From positions 806,001 through 870,000 of the forward strand of contig NZ_CP150661.1 of the NCBI RefSeq assembly GCF_038024105.1: DNA of 64,000 nt, written 5' to 3'. Positions 1 through 9,735 of the stretch are shown here, piece after piece. The DNA is from Polaribacter butkevichii. GTDB lineage: Bacteria; Bacteroidota; Bacteroidia; Flavobacteriales; Flavobacteriaceae. Made by a program: the position numbers and the translations under genes. Below the pieces are notes generated by a model that made no database searches, was not told where the DNA came from, and worked only from the letters and a program-made list of their open reading frames with translations. Numbering within the stretch: position 1 is the first letter of the stretch; every line of letters begins with the position of its first letter.

Positions 1-2107
1 ATTTTACAGGAGCAGTATCTACAATTACAAAATCGTAATGTTCTTTTCCGTATGCTAAAACATCTTCAAAACGTCCGTTACTTAATAATTCTGATGGATT
101 TGGAGGTATAACTCCAGAGTGTAAAACATCAATATTAAGAGCTTCTACATGCTCAATAACATCAGAAACCTTTAAAGAGCTGTCTGTTAAATAATGCGTA
201 AGACCTTTACCTAATTTTATATTTAAATATTCTTCAAAACGAGGTTTTCTAATATCTGCACCTATTAACAATACTTTTTTATTTGAAAGGACTAATACAG
301 ATGCTAAATTTAAAGCAATAAATGTTTTTCCTTCATTCGTAACGGTAGAAGACACAAAAATGGTTTTTCCGCGTCCTCTTACGCCTGCTAACATAAAATC
401 TAAATTTGTACGAATCATTCTAAAAGATTCGGCAATACCACTTCTGTCATCTTTATGTACTACAACTTTTTCTGTATCTTTAGTATTAGGTATTTCACCT
501 AAAAGAGGAGCTTTAACAATAGCTTCTACCTCTTTACTATTATGTACTTTATTATCAAATAAAAACATCAAATAAATTACTGCAATTGGTATAGCGAGTC
601 CTAATGCCAGTGCCATCATATAAATAACTTTACGTTTAGGACTTATAGGAACATCACTACCTCTTGCGGTATCAATAACTTTAGCATTAGGAACTGTAAC
701 AGCTAATGAAATGGCATTTTCTTCTCTTTTTTGTAATAAATACAAATACAAACTTTCTATAATTTGTTGTTGTCTCTGAATATCTCTAAACTCTCTTTCT
801 TGTTTTGGCACAGACACCATTCTAGAGTTTACCTTACTTTCTGCCTCTTTAGCATCATTTAACGAAATTGTTAAAGATGATTTTAAATTTACAAGTCCTT
901 GTGAAATACTTGCTCTTAATTGTGCTATTTGAGAATTTAAGTTTACAATTATTGGGTTAATATCACTAGAACCTTTTAATATTCTATTTCGCTCTAAAAT
1001 TAACGCATTATATTGTACCGTATTAGCATCTACACTACCATCATTTAAACCTAAATTAGGAGGAATTAAATTGTCTTTATTTTCGGTTATATATGCCATT
1101 ACATAATCCGTTAATCTTATTTGTGTATTTAGCCCTATAATTTTTTTTCTTAACTCTTCATTACTTTTTAAAACCAACATAGACTCTGTAGGAATACCTG
1201 TTAATCTATTGTTAGATTTAAAATCTTCTACCCCTTTATCTACGGCAGATAAATCTTTTTCAATAACTGCTAAACGTTCATTAATAAAAGTACTTGTATT
1301 ATTACCAATTAAGTTTTTATCGGCAACGGCGTCTCTATTATATTGCTGTACTAATTCATTTAAAATAGCTGTTGCTTTTTCTTTATTTTGAGTAATTAAA
1401 CTAAGTTCTAATAAACTAGATTTTTCAAATATTAAACCTACTTGAAGAGCACCTCTTAAACCATCTACAACATTTTTTAGTGGTGAAATTACAACCCTTA
1501 CTACTTCATTTATATGAATATTTTTGGTGTTAGTAGGCGTTACTGTTATGTCTCCAAATTTTGTACTTACATTTTCTCCAAACACATGTTTTTGTGCACT
1601 TCCATCATCTAAAACAATTTCAAACTGTGAAGCAGAAAGTGAACGAATGGTAAAGGAAGTATTTAAAGAATACATTTTTTCTTTAGAAAAAAAAGCTATT
1701 TTAAAAGGTACTTCGGTATTGTAAATTTCTGTATTACGAACTCTATCTTCTTTATAAAAATTAATATGTACTCCTAGTTCTTTTACAACACGCTCCATTA
1801 GCGTATACGATTTTAAAATACCTATTTCATTTTCTATTGATTTTTTACCGCCACCTATTAAACCTAAATCTTTAAAAGCAGAAAGCTCACTAGATAAACC
1901 GCCAATACTTTCATCACCAATTAAAATAGAAGTAGCTACTCTATATTTATTAGGTATGTAATAAGAATATGCATACGCCATTGCGAGTGCAAGTACTATA
2001 GTTACTACAAACCATTTCCAATGAAATAAATATTTTTCTAATTGTTCTCGTATATTTATAGGTTCTTCTTCCTGAAATATATAATTTAAAGATGTCTCTT
2101 TTTGCAT
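1..2107 (-). CDS. Wzc-like polysaccharide co-polymerase / tyrosine kinase (partial)
   Basis: Inner-membrane protein controlling chain length and export of surface polysaccharide. The frame is open from the ATG at 2107 to the window edge, so the C-terminus, including any tyrosine cluster, is missing (about 702 residues visible). An N-terminal Wzz-type segment begins with a membrane helix near residues 30-50. A long coiled region follows, then a second helix near 490-510. The cytoplasmic BY-kinase ATPase domain shows a Walker A-like NEGKT motif (plus-strand region about 310-345), a Walker A' with GADIRKP (about 250-275) and a Walker B-like FVIVDTAP at 10-35. It is the last visible gene of the polysaccharide operon and follows the Wza-like gene by 14 nt, the usual Wza-Wzc pairing. 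The Asp of the canonical A' motif is read as Gly-Ala-Asp here. Kinase activity is inferred, not shown. Confidence 0.9.
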   Translation of the reverse strand, partial: MQKETSLNYIFQEEEPINIREQLEKYLFHWKWFVVTIVLALAMAYAYSYYIPNKYRVATSILIGDESIGGLSSELSAFKDLGLIGGGKKSIENEIGILKSYTLMERVVKELGVHINFYKEDRVRNTEIYNTEVPFKIAFFSKEKMYSLNTSFTIRSLSASQFEIVLDDGSAQKHVFGENVSTKFGDITVTPTNTKNIHINEVVRVVISPLKNVVDGLRGALQVGLIFEKSSLLELSLITQNKEKATAILNELVQQYNRDAVADKNLIGNNTSTFINERLAVIEKDLSAVDKGVEDFKSNNRLTGIPTESMLVLKSNEELRKKIIGLNTQIRLTDYVMAYITENKDNLIPPNLGLNDGSVDANTVQYNALILERNRILKGSSDINPIIVNLNSQIAQLRASISQGLVNLKSSLTISLNDAKEAESKVNSRMVSVPKQEREFRDIQRQQQIIESLYLYLLQKREENAISLAVTVPNAKVIDTARGSDVPISPKRKVIYMMALALGLAIPIAVIYLMFLFDNKVHNSKEVEAIVKAPLLGEIPNTKDTEKVVVHKDDRSGIAESFRMIRTNLDFMLAGVRGRGKTIFVSSTVTNEGKTFIALNLASVLVLSNKKVLLIGADIRKPRFEEYLNIKLGKGLTHYLTDSSLKVSDVIEHVEALNIDVLHSGVIPPNPSELLSNGRFEDVLAYGKEHYDFVIVDTAPVK

Positions 2108-2121
2108 AATTTAAAACCTAT

Positions 2122-2880
2122 TTATCTTGTTAAAATGGCAATAATGGATACTAATGTTGTAATTGAAGCAAAAATAATACTGGTATTTGCACCAATAACG
2201 GAGGAGTTTATTTTAGTTTTATTAGGCTCTACATAAATAAGATCATTTTGAGATAAGTAATAATAAGGTGAATTAAACAATTCTTTATTAGTAATATCTA
2301 TGGGGATAAAAAAACGCTGTCCATTTTTCTCTCTAATCAATGTTATATTTAATCTATTTCCATTAATTGTTAAATCTCCCGCTAATCCTAAAGCCTCTAC
2401 AATGGTAATTCGCTGATTTGATACATTGTATGTACCTGGCTTATTTACCTCTCCCAATACTGTTACTTTAAAATTAGTTGTACTAATATTTACAATAGGA
2501 TTGGTAATGTATTGTGATAATTTATTAGACAACAAAGTGCTTAGAGCATCGGTAGTTATCCCTGTAACTTTTAAAAGACCCAAAACAGGAAACTTAATTT
2601 CTCCGTTAGAATTTACCAAATAAGCCAAAGGTTTGGAACCTACTGCTGAATTTCCTGAAACAGGAGTTTCGTACAAATTAAATGGTAAAACGGCTTCTGC
2701 ATTTGTAGCAGATACAGTTATACTTAACAAATCGTCTTTTTGAATAGTAGGTTCATACTGTTGCAGTATATTATTTATTTCAATTCCATTTGTATTTCCA
2801 AAATACACTACCTTATTTTTAGAAACACAAGAGGTTGCAAGTATTAAAAGCAAGGTAAACGTTAAATATATGTACTTCAT
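2122..2880 (-). CDS. Wza-like polysaccharide export lipoprotein
   Basis: Outer-membrane export channel component for capsule or exopolysaccharide. The 252-residue product has a lipoprotein signal with the lipobox Cys at residue 18 (ATSC). A Poly_export domain covers about 40-130, with the family-like phrase QKDDLLSITV. One SLBB-type domain follows at about 135-215 (VLGEVNKPGTYNV). A C-terminal hydrophobic helix lies at 228-250. Short Wza proteins with a single SLBB domain and a terminal helix are common in Bacteroidota. It sits directly upstream of the Wzc-like gene in transcription order, supporting a paired export and co-polymerase complex. The start is clear because the signal peptide begins at the ATG. 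Confidence 0.92.
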   Translation of the reverse strand: MKYIYLTFTLLLILATSCVSKNKVVYFGNTNGIEINNILQQYEPTIQKDDLLSITVSATNAEAVLPFNLYETPVSGNSAVGSKPLAYLVNSNGEIKFPVLGLLKVTGITTDALSTLLSNKLSQYITNPIVNISTTNFKVTVLGEVNKPGTYNVSNQRITIVEALGLAGDLTINGNRLNITLIREKNGQRFFIPIDITNKELFNSPYYYLSQNDLIYVEPNKTKINSSVIGANTSIIFASITTLVSIIAILTR

Positions 2881-2997
2881 TTTTTATTGTTTTTATTTAA
2901 TTGTTGATAAAAGTTATTTATTTTTTTCTTGTAAACACAGTTTTATTGTGTTTCCCTTTTTATTTTTTATTGAGAGATATACTTCTGTTTTCTTAAT

Positions 2998-4098
2998 CTA
3001 CTTTACTACTTTTAAACGTGCTGCATTAATGCTTCTTTTTAATTTATAGAAAAGCAGTAAAAACAATCCGAAAGCAATAAAAAACACTGCTAACATTTTA
3101 AAACTATTTAAGAAGGTTCCTAATATTATAATTAAGATTACAAACATGTAGTTTATAAAACCTAATAACATAGTTGCTTTAAAGTGAGACATACCAAAAT
3201 CTATTAAAACATGATGCGAATGATTTCTGTCTGGGTAAAAAGGGCTTTTATTATGTAATAACCGCACTCCTATAACTCTTAACATATCAAACAAAGGAAT
3301 GCATAGAATAGCCATTAAAATAAAGAATCCGTTTTCTGGCTTAAAAGTAAAATGGCTATATAAACTAACGTCTATCGCCATAAACCTTAAAGACAAAAAA
3401 GCAATACAAAAACCAATTAATAGAGAGCCTGTATCTCCCATAAAAATTTTATTCTTTGTTGAAAAATTAAAAAATAAGTATGCGAATAGCATGCCTATAA
3501 AACTTAAACAAACTAAATAATAGAAGAATAAGTTAATGCTATAAAAAATTAAGGCAAATACACTAAAAATTATAATAGCAATAATAGAAGCCAAACCATC
3601 TATACCATCAATTAAATTATAAGCATTTATAATAGTTAATACCAATATTGTGCTAGCTATGTACACAAACCATAATGGTATTTCAAAAATGCCTAAAAAA
3701 CCATTTAAATTACTACTTTCTAAAGCATTATGAAAAAACAGAAACAATACTGCTAATGCCTCCATAAAAAGCTTTGCTTTTGGAGAAGATACCACCAAAT
3801 CATCTTTAACTCCTACCATAAAGATCAGTGTAGCACTAGCTATTAAATTTAATCCAATATGTTCTGTGTCGTAATATTGAATAAAAAACAATGTCATAAT
3901 TAAAGTAATAAAAAAGGCTACACCTGCCATAGTAGGTGTTGCTCCTTTATGAGAACTCCGCTCATTTGGTTTTTCATTTAAATTACGGGTTATAATTACC
4001 CAACTTATTTTAGGTATTACGTAGTACACTAATAAAAGCGAATTAATAACAGCTAGTATGCTTACTACCGTTAAATTAGACAAGACTTGTTGTAGCAT
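2998..4098 (-). CDS. WecA/MraY-family polyprenyl-phosphate sugar-1-phosphate transferase
   Basis: Multispanning enzyme that loads a HexNAc-1-phosphate onto undecaprenyl phosphate, the first step of repeat-unit synthesis. The 366-residue protein has about ten hydrophobic helices and the family's catalytic signatures: DD at 99-100, NLIDGIDG at 161-168, MGDTG at 220-224 and the His-rich NHSHH at 292-296. The last fits the WecA-like branch rather than MraY. It lies between the WecG/TagA-type transferase and the export genes, so it is probably the initiating transferase of this locus. The exact sugar (GlcNAc, GalNAc or other) cannot be read from the sequence. Confidence 0.93.
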   Translation of the reverse strand: MLQQVLSNLTVVSILAVINSLLLVYYVIPKISWVIITRNLNEKPNERSSHKGATPTMAGVAFFITLIMTLFFIQYYDTEHIGLNLIASATLIFMVGVKDDLVVSSPKAKLFMEALAVLFLFFHNALESSNLNGFLGIFEIPLWFVYIASTILVLTIINAYNLIDGIDGLASIIAIIIFSVFALIFYSINLFFYYLVCLSFIGMLFAYLFFNFSTKNKIFMGDTGSLLIGFCIAFLSLRFMAIDVSLYSHFTFKPENGFFILMAILCIPLFDMLRVIGVRLLHNKSPFYPDRNHSHHVLIDFGMSHFKATMLLGFINYMFVILIIILGTFLNSFKMLAVFFIAFGLFLLLFYKLKRSINAARLKVVK

Positions 4099-4141
4099 TT
4101 TTAGTTGTTTTAGTTGATTTTTCTTTTGGTTACTTTCTAAT

Positions 4142-4861
4142 TTAAAAAATTTTGGCTTTTACCAAATCCAATAAAAAAAGTGGTGTAGATACAAAATTAC
4201 GTCTCCACAAACGTTTGGGTTCTTTTAATAGTCTGGGCAACCATTCTAACCCTAATTTTATCCAAAATGGACTAGATCGTTTTACAGTGCCTGCATAAAA
4301 ATCGAATACTGCACCAATACAAGTAATAACCTTTACATTAAGAAATGCTTTATTGGTATCTACCCATTTTTCTTGTTTTGGAGCCGTCATACCTACAAAT
4401 AATATATCCGGATTAAATTTATTTACAGCTGCTATCATGTTCTCATTATCTTCTAGAGAAAAAGCAGGCTTATAAGGAGGAGAATAAGTATTTACAGTAA
4501 TGGCAGGAAATTCTTTACGCACTCTCTCTCTAATTAAACCTAATGTATTTTCTGATGCTCCTAAATAAAAAACATTTAACTTTTTTGCCTGTGCCTTTTC
4601 TAATAAAAACTGATGTAAATCTGCACCTGCAATCTTTTTTATAGTTTTACCCTGAATTACTTTAGCCGCCAAAACAATTCCAGTTCCGTCTGGTAAAATC
4701 ACATCACTTTCATTAAGAGCTTTACTAAAAAGGCTATCCTTTTTTGCTTCACAATAAGAATGAGGGTTTATAGTATTGATTATTTTTTTTGTGTTAAAAA
4801 GTGACAGCTCTTCTAAGTCTTTAGAATAGACCTTTACAATTACGTCTTTTAATTTTATCAT
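4142..4861 (-). CDS. WecG/TagA/CpsF-family glycosyltransferase
   Basis: GT26 enzyme that typically adds a ManNAc- or ManNAcA-type sugar to lipid-linked GlcNAc. The 239-residue length is normal. The N-terminal half has the conserved DGTG at 58-61 in the context VILPDGTGI. The mid-region has FVGMTAPKQEKW, and the C-terminus has the typical GLEWLPRLLKEPKRLWRR phrase. It overlaps the upstream GT4 gene by 4 nt (ATGA), indicating translational coupling. Next to a WecA-type transferase it would supply the second sugar of the lipid-linked repeat. The substrate is inferred. Confidence 0.93.
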   Translation of the reverse strand: MIKLKDVIVKVYSKDLEELSLFNTKKIINTINPHSYCEAKKDSLFSKALNESDVILPDGTGIVLAAKVIQGKTIKKIAGADLHQFLLEKAQAKKLNVFYLGASENTLGLIRERVRKEFPAITVNTYSPPYKPAFSLEDNENMIAAVNKFNPDILFVGMTAPKQEKWVDTNKAFLNVKVITCIGAVFDFYAGTVKRSSPFWIKLGLEWLPRLLKEPKRLWRRNFVSTPLFLLDLVKAKIF

Positions 4862-5964
4862 ACCTTCTTTTTCTTATCAATGGATTTTAAAATATTTAGC
4901 AAATTATTTTCAAATTGTTTTAAGGTGTAAGACTGCTCATATTTTTGTTTAGCAGCCATCCCCATACTATTTCTAAGAGCAGAATTACTTATTAACACTT
5001 CTAACTTTTCTGCCAAATCCTCTACATTTTTTTGTGTTACCAAAAAGCCATTTATACCATCTTCTATAATTTCTGGTATTGCTCCTTCTAAAGTAGCAAC
5101 CATTGGCAAACCAAACTGAGAAGCCTCTAACAAGACTAAAGGGAAACAATCATTATATGAAGGCAAAACAAAAATATCCGAATTGTTAAAAATTATTGTT
5201 TTATCACTATTGTACTTTTTACCAAGATAAAACACCTGTTTTTCTAGTTGAAGTTCTTTTACCTTTTCTGTAAATATATCTTTTGATATATCTCCTTCTC
5301 CTCCAACAAAATTGCATGTAAAATCTACACTTTTAGTAGCTAATATTTTTAGAGCCTTTAGCAACACAATTACTCCTTTAGACTCAATAAGGTTAGATAA
5401 AAACAAAAGTTTGGGTATTTCGTTTTTTATTGATTTACTAACAATATCTTTTTCTATTGCAGGTATACCATTAGCACAATAATATACATCACTTTCATTA
5501 ACATACTTTTTAATATCATAATACAAATACTTAGATAGTAGAATTACTTTTGTGTTTTTAAATACCTTTCGATACAAAAAATCATCAAACTTTTTATCTT
5601 GTTTAGTATGTACACCTTTGTTATGAAAATGAAGTACTAATGGAATTCTGAAACATTTTACTAAAAAAACAATTACAACATCTTTATAAAAACCAAAACC
5701 TTTTGCAGTAATTGCTAAATATATTAAGTCTGGTTTATAAACTAAAAGTTGTTTAAAAGACTGAAAAACAATAGACAAATACCTTAAAATTTTTCCGAAT
5801 GGATTTTTACCTATTTCATCAATAGTTTTTGATGTACCTAAGTCTATATATTTGGTTTCAAAACGTGTATTAATTAAATTGCTTTCTTTTATAAACTGAC
5901 CTACCATAGACGAACCATGCACTGGCGGTGGAAGATGTAAAAGGAATACTATTTTTTTAATCAT
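4858..5964 (-). CDS. GT4 glycosyltransferase
   Basis: Retaining GT-B glycosyltransferase of 368 residues, presumably cytoplasmic and acting on the lipid-linked polysaccharide repeat. The N-terminus has the loop phrase HLPPPVHGSSMVG. The C-terminal half has the GT4 nucleotide-sugar pocket, with LLFLSNLIESKGV near 185-197 and an E-x7-E pattern in LLEASQFGLPMVATLEGAIPE near 280-300. The gene starts after a 258-nt gap and is translationally coupled to the WecG-like gene. Donor and acceptor cannot be deduced. Confidence 0.88.
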   Translation of the reverse strand: MIKKIVFLLHLPPPVHGSSMVGQFIKESNLINTRFETKYIDLGTSKTIDEIGKNPFGKILRYLSIVFQSFKQLLVYKPDLIYLAITAKGFGFYKDVVIVFLVKCFRIPLVLHFHNKGVHTKQDKKFDDFLYRKVFKNTKVILLSKYLYYDIKKYVNESDVYYCANGIPAIEKDIVSKSIKNEIPKLLFLSNLIESKGVIVLLKALKILATKSVDFTCNFVGGEGDISKDIFTEKVKELQLEKQVFYLGKKYNSDKTIIFNNSDIFVLPSYNDCFPLVLLEASQFGLPMVATLEGAIPEIIEDGINGFLVTQKNVEDLAEKLEVLISNSALRNSMGMAAKQKYEQSYTLKQFENNLLNILKSIDKKKKV

Positions 5965-6222
5965 TATTTATTTTCTTTTAAAAGACTTGTTGCTTTGGCA
6001 TCATTTTATAACACAACAATAAAAGAAAGCACACCTTTAACCTCTGTAAATCTTTAAATTAAGTCTTAGCATGTTGTACAATATGCCAAAACTTTACTTT
6101 TAAAGTTAGCGTTCTGTTTTGTAACTTTAATTGCCTAAATAATGTATATAAAGGTTAAATTATAGCTTTAAAATAAAATTGTGTACTTCTTAAAACGTGG
6201 TTTTAAGAAACCTTAATTCTTG
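5965..6222. other. Intergenic gap inside the polysaccharide operon with a perfect hairpin
   Basis: A 258-nt AT-rich gap that separates the SGNH gene (upstream) from a GT4 gene (downstream). It holds a perfect 10-bp stem with a 3-nt loop: TTCTTAAAAC at 6187-6196 and GTTTTAAGAA at 6200-6209. The hairpin sits just after the stop codon of the SGNH gene and is not followed by a U-tract on the minus strand. It is therefore more likely a processing or mRNA-stability hairpin than an intrinsic terminator. No convincing internal promoter was found. Confidence 0.5.
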
Positions 6223-7149
6223 TTAATTTGTAGTAAAATGTTTTTGTAAATATTCTATAAAACTATTGGTAACTAATTTTTGTCCTTCAGGGTTTAAGTG
6301 TATTCTATCGTAAAACAAACTAGTATTAGAACTATATAAAACGTTATAATCCAAAAATATAACATTTTTAAACTTAGATTCAATACTTTTAAAATACGCA
6401 ATCTCTAAGTTAAATTTTTCCATTTCGGCATTATTGTATCTAGATGTTGTAGGAACATATAACAATATTGTTTTAATGTTTTTTTCTGATATTTTTTTTA
6501 TGGTGTTCTCAAATATTCTTCTGTTTTTAGAAGAAGAAACAATCCTTCTAAAATTACCTTTTTTAATATCAGAGTCTAAAGTAATTGTATCTACAGCACC
6601 AACTTTTAAATTATCCCAACTTTTTAAATACCCTCTAAAGCTACCGCTAACTAACCCTTCATTATATCTTGATGATTTTATTAAACGATGTTGCCAATAA
6701 TCTTCTAACGAGGCATTTTTATAGACATAGTTCTTAATCGTATTTTCTCCCATAAAAGGATAAAACTGTTTGTACGAGTTCTTGCTTAAACCTTCGCCAG
6801 TAAACATCCAAGCATCAACAGCGTACACTATTAGTTTTAATTGTTGATTGCTTTTTAATAATTGATTAATCATTAAATCTCTTTCAACAATATTTACACC
6901 TTCTCTAGTGTATTTAGAAATATTTACATGAAGTTCTTTTTCCATTTTCACCTTATCAATGCCCAACATTAAATGAGAGTGACCAACAAGCGCAATTTTA
7001 TTTTTATTATACAAACCATAATATTGATACAGTCCATTTAATAAAAAATAGTTAATTCCATTATCTAAAATTATAAGTAGTAATAGAAATAATAATCCTT
7101 TTTTTAAATACTCTTTTAGAGATTTATTACTACTATGCTTTTTAATCAT
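6223..7149 (-). CDS. SGNH/DltD-AlgJ-like membrane protein, partner of MBOAT acyltransferase
   Basis: Probable accessory protein for O-acylation of the polysaccharide. I chose the ATG at 7149 (MIKKHSSNK) because it lies just after the MBOAT stop, whereas the longer frame to 7203 begins inside that gene. About 308 residues: a single N-terminal membrane helix near 20-38, then a periplasmic SGNH-like domain. Its block I is VGHSH, and the C-terminal DRIHLNPEGQ gives the Asp-x-x-His catalytic pair. MBOAT-plus-SGNH pairs (AlgI with AlgJ/AlgX, DltB with DltD) move acyl groups across the membrane onto secreted glycans, and this arrangement matches. The family assignment is remote and made by eye. Confidence 0.75.
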   Translation of the reverse strand: MIKKHSSNKSLKEYLKKGLLFLLLLIILDNGINYFLLNGLYQYYGLYNKNKIALVGHSHLMLGIDKVKMEKELHVNISKYTREGVNIVERDLMINQLLKSNQQLKLIVYAVDAWMFTGEGLSKNSYKQFYPFMGENTIKNYVYKNASLEDYWQHRLIKSSRYNEGLVSGSFRGYLKSWDNLKVGAVDTITLDSDIKKGNFRRIVSSSKNRRIFENTIKKISEKNIKTILLYVPTTSRYNNAEMEKFNLEIAYFKSIESKFKNVIFLDYNVLYSSNTSLFYDRIHLNPEGQKLVTNSFIEYLQKHFTTN

Positions 7150-7153
7150 AAAT

Positions 7154-8584
7154 TTAAAATTGAAAATAAATAAAAGCATTTGATGACATGCCAAACAACG
7201 CAATTGTAATTAACAAGAAAGCATAAGACAGCCATTGAACAAACCATGGCAATTTTGTTTTAGAAAAATAAATTGGTACTATATTGTAAAATTGCAAAAT
7301 TTGTACACTAACTAAAAGTAATATTAATAGTACAGAAAGAACAGTTGTTACAGATGATACACCCGTCCATAAATGTCCAGAAAAACTAGCAATTTTTGTA
7401 ATAATTAAAAAAGCATCTGAAACAGAATTTGCTCTAAAAAAAATCCAAGCAAAACAAACTAGTGTAAAAACAATAACAATTTTAAAAAACTTATAGTACC
7501 CTTTTTCCATTAAATGCTTCCCCCCAGCAATCGTTAACATTTTTTTACCTATAAATTCTATCAGATAATAAAATGCATGTAACGCTCCCCAAATAACAAA
7601 TGTAAAATTGGCTCCATGCCAAAGTCCACTTAATAAAAAAACCACCAAAATATTAAATACCCAACGCTTTATTGAAACACGGTTTCCTCCTAAAGGGATA
7701 TAAACATAATCACTAAACCAAGTTGATAAGGAAATGTGCCAGCGTTTCCAAAACTCACCTATTGAATTAGATAAATAGGGTAAATTAAAATTCTGCATTA
7801 AACGAAACCCCAACATACGTGCGCTTCCAATTGCCATATCAGAATAACCACTAAAGTCACAATAAATTTGAAAAGTAAAAAATACAGTTGCTACTATTAA
7901 TGTTGTACCAGAATGTGCTTCAGGGTTATTAAATACCGAGTCTGAATAAAGCGCTAATCTATCTGCAATTACTATTTTTTTAAATAGTCCCCAAATAAAT
8001 AATTTACCACCTTCTACAAATCTTTTAACATCAAACTCGTGTTTTTCATAAAATTGTTGTAACAAGTTTGTAGAACGTTCTATGGGTCCTGCAACCAATT
8101 GCGGAAAAAAAGCAACATAGGTTGTAAACCTAATTAAACTCGTTTCTACTCCCACTCTTTTTCTATAAATGTCTATAGAATAACTTAATGCCTGAAAAGT
8201 AAAAAAAGAAATACCCACAGGTAGAATTACATTTAAAACATATTTATTACTATTTACCCCAAAATAATAAGCCAAATTAGAAAACGAATCGATAAAAAAA
8301 TTGGCATATTTAAAATAAAACAAAGGTAATAATGAAAATACCAATGCTATTGTAAACCATTTCTTTTTTGCTTTTTTAGTAGAAGCGTAAAATATTTTCT
8401 TGCCACAAAAAAAATTCAAAATACTTACCCCAAACATTAACAACGCAAATTTCCAACTCCAAACTGAATAAAAAAGATAAGAAGCAATAAACAGAAAATG
8501 TATTCGCCATTTATGTTTTATTGAAAAGTAAATAACTAATACCCCTAAAAAAAAGAAGATATACTGCCAGGAATTAAAGAGCAT
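7154..8584 (-). CDS. MBOAT-family O-acyltransferase (AlgI/DltB-like)
   Basis: Polytopic inner-membrane acyltransferase of 476 residues that moves an acyl group, usually acetyl, from the cytoplasm to an extracellular glycan. Landmarks are FFPQLVAGPIER at about 159-170, FCDFSGYSDMAIG-like sequence at about 241-253, FWKRWHISLSTWF at 278-290, PLGGNR at 297-302 and the catalytic-His phrase SGLWHGANFTF at 319-329 (His323). Length and motif order are normal for AlgI relatives. Its neighbour in transcription order is the SGNH protein, spaced only a few bases away, so the two form an O-acetylation module. Confidence 0.95.
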   Translation of the reverse strand: MLFNSWQYIFFFLGVLVIYFSIKHKWRIHFLFIASYLFYSVWSWKFALLMFGVSILNFFCGKKIFYASTKKAKKKWFTIALVFSLLPLFYFKYANFFIDSFSNLAYYFGVNSNKYVLNVILPVGISFFTFQALSYSIDIYRKRVGVETSLIRFTTYVAFFPQLVAGPIERSTNLLQQFYEKHEFDVKRFVEGGKLFIWGLFKKIVIADRLALYSDSVFNNPEAHSGTTLIVATVFFTFQIYCDFSGYSDMAIGSARMLGFRLMQNFNLPYLSNSIGEFWKRWHISLSTWFSDYVYIPLGGNRVSIKRWVFNILVVFLLSGLWHGANFTFVIWGALHAFYYLIEFIGKKMLTIAGGKHLMEKGYYKFFKIVIVFTLVCFAWIFFRANSVSDAFLIITKIASFSGHLWTGVSSVTTVLSVLLILLLVSVQILQFYNIVPIYFSKTKLPWFVQWLSYAFLLITIALFGMSSNAFIYFQF

Positions 8585-8627
8585 AATTTAATTATAGTTT
8601 TATTTTCTTAGTGTACTAAAGAGAATA

Positions 8628-9731
8628 TTAAATATTTTGTAATAATTCTTGCATTTTTTGATTAAAAGTAAATGGCATTTTACTTTCTCTTAATGCAGTA
8701 ATATTGCTGTTTATAGGCTCTGTGTTTTCAAAAGCTTTGTTTAATTTGGTTGATAAATCATTTTCTTTTTTAGGATTAAACAACAATCCGTTTTTATCAT
8801 TTATTAATGAAGATGCACCTGCTAAATTAGAACACAAAACGGTACAACCACCAACTAGGGCCTCATTAACAACTGCCCCAAAAGGCTCGTAAGTACTGGG
8901 TAAAACAAATAATTGAGAAAAAATATACCAGTTATATAACTCTACACCTTCTTTTCTACCAATAAATAATACTTTGTCTAAAATGTTTAATTCTTCTGCA
9001 AGTTGTTCTAATTTTTCTTGCAACGGTCCTTCACCAACAATTACCAGTTTTTTATCTTTTCCTTTTATATTAGAAAAGCATTTTATTAAAAAAAACAAAT
9101 TTTTAACCTCAACTAACCTCCCTACATAAAGCAATATTTTTTTCTCTTTTAATTGATATGTATCTATATTAAGATTTGCTTGATTTATGGCTTTTAAATA
9201 TTTTACTCTTAATGATTTTTCTGAATGAATAACCGGAAAATTAAGTGTTGTAGTTTTACTACTAATATTGTTTTTATACCATGTAGAAACTTCTTTACTT
9301 GTAAATACAACTCCATTAATGTTTTTAGAAATAAAATTTCTAAAAAACAATCTCAACCCTTTTCTGTCTTTAGAGTTAGTTATACTGTCATCACTTAAAG
9401 TATAAATTTTAATTTTTGGATTATATATTTTACAATATAGAAATGCTAATAATGTAATTTGACTATATTCAGAACAAAAAATAATATCCGGACTTTCTTT
9501 TTTTATGATTGAAAAAATACCTGTTCTTATTGATCTTCCTAAAATTTCAAAACCATTAGAAATATAATTACATTTAAAATTACAAAGCGATTTTAAATTT
9601 TCTTGATCAAATTTTTGATCACTAACATTTTTTAAACTAAAATAAAATGATGTAGAATAAAAATCGTTTAAAGAGTTAAAAAAATCCACTCTATAAGGCG
9701 CTAAAGCAGGATGAAAAATTAATGCTTTCAT
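8628..9731 (-). CDS. GT4 glycosyltransferase
   Basis: A 367-residue GT-B fold glycosyltransferase. The N-terminus reads FHPALAPYRVDFFNSL, a common opening in GT4 enzymes of O-antigen clusters. The C-terminal domain has ILLYVGRLVEVKNL, VIVGEGPLQEKLE and PSTYEPFGAVVNEALVGG, which carries the E-x7-E acidic pair. It is separated from the upstream GT2 gene by 4 nt, so the two are probably co-translated. The sugar it transfers is not determinable. Confidence 0.9.
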   Translation of the reverse strand: MKALIFHPALAPYRVDFFNSLNDFYSTSFYFSLKNVSDQKFDQENLKSLCNFKCNYISNGFEILGRSIRTGIFSIIKKESPDIIFCSEYSQITLLAFLYCKIYNPKIKIYTLSDDSITNSKDRKGLRLFFRNFISKNINGVVFTSKEVSTWYKNNISSKTTTLNFPVIHSEKSLRVKYLKAINQANLNIDTYQLKEKKILLYVGRLVEVKNLFFLIKCFSNIKGKDKKLVIVGEGPLQEKLEQLAEELNILDKVLFIGRKEGVELYNWYIFSQLFVLPSTYEPFGAVVNEALVGGCTVLCSNLAGASSLINDKNGLLFNPKKENDLSTKLNKAFENTEPINSNITALRESKMPFTFNQKMQELLQNI

Positions 9732-9735
9732 TAAA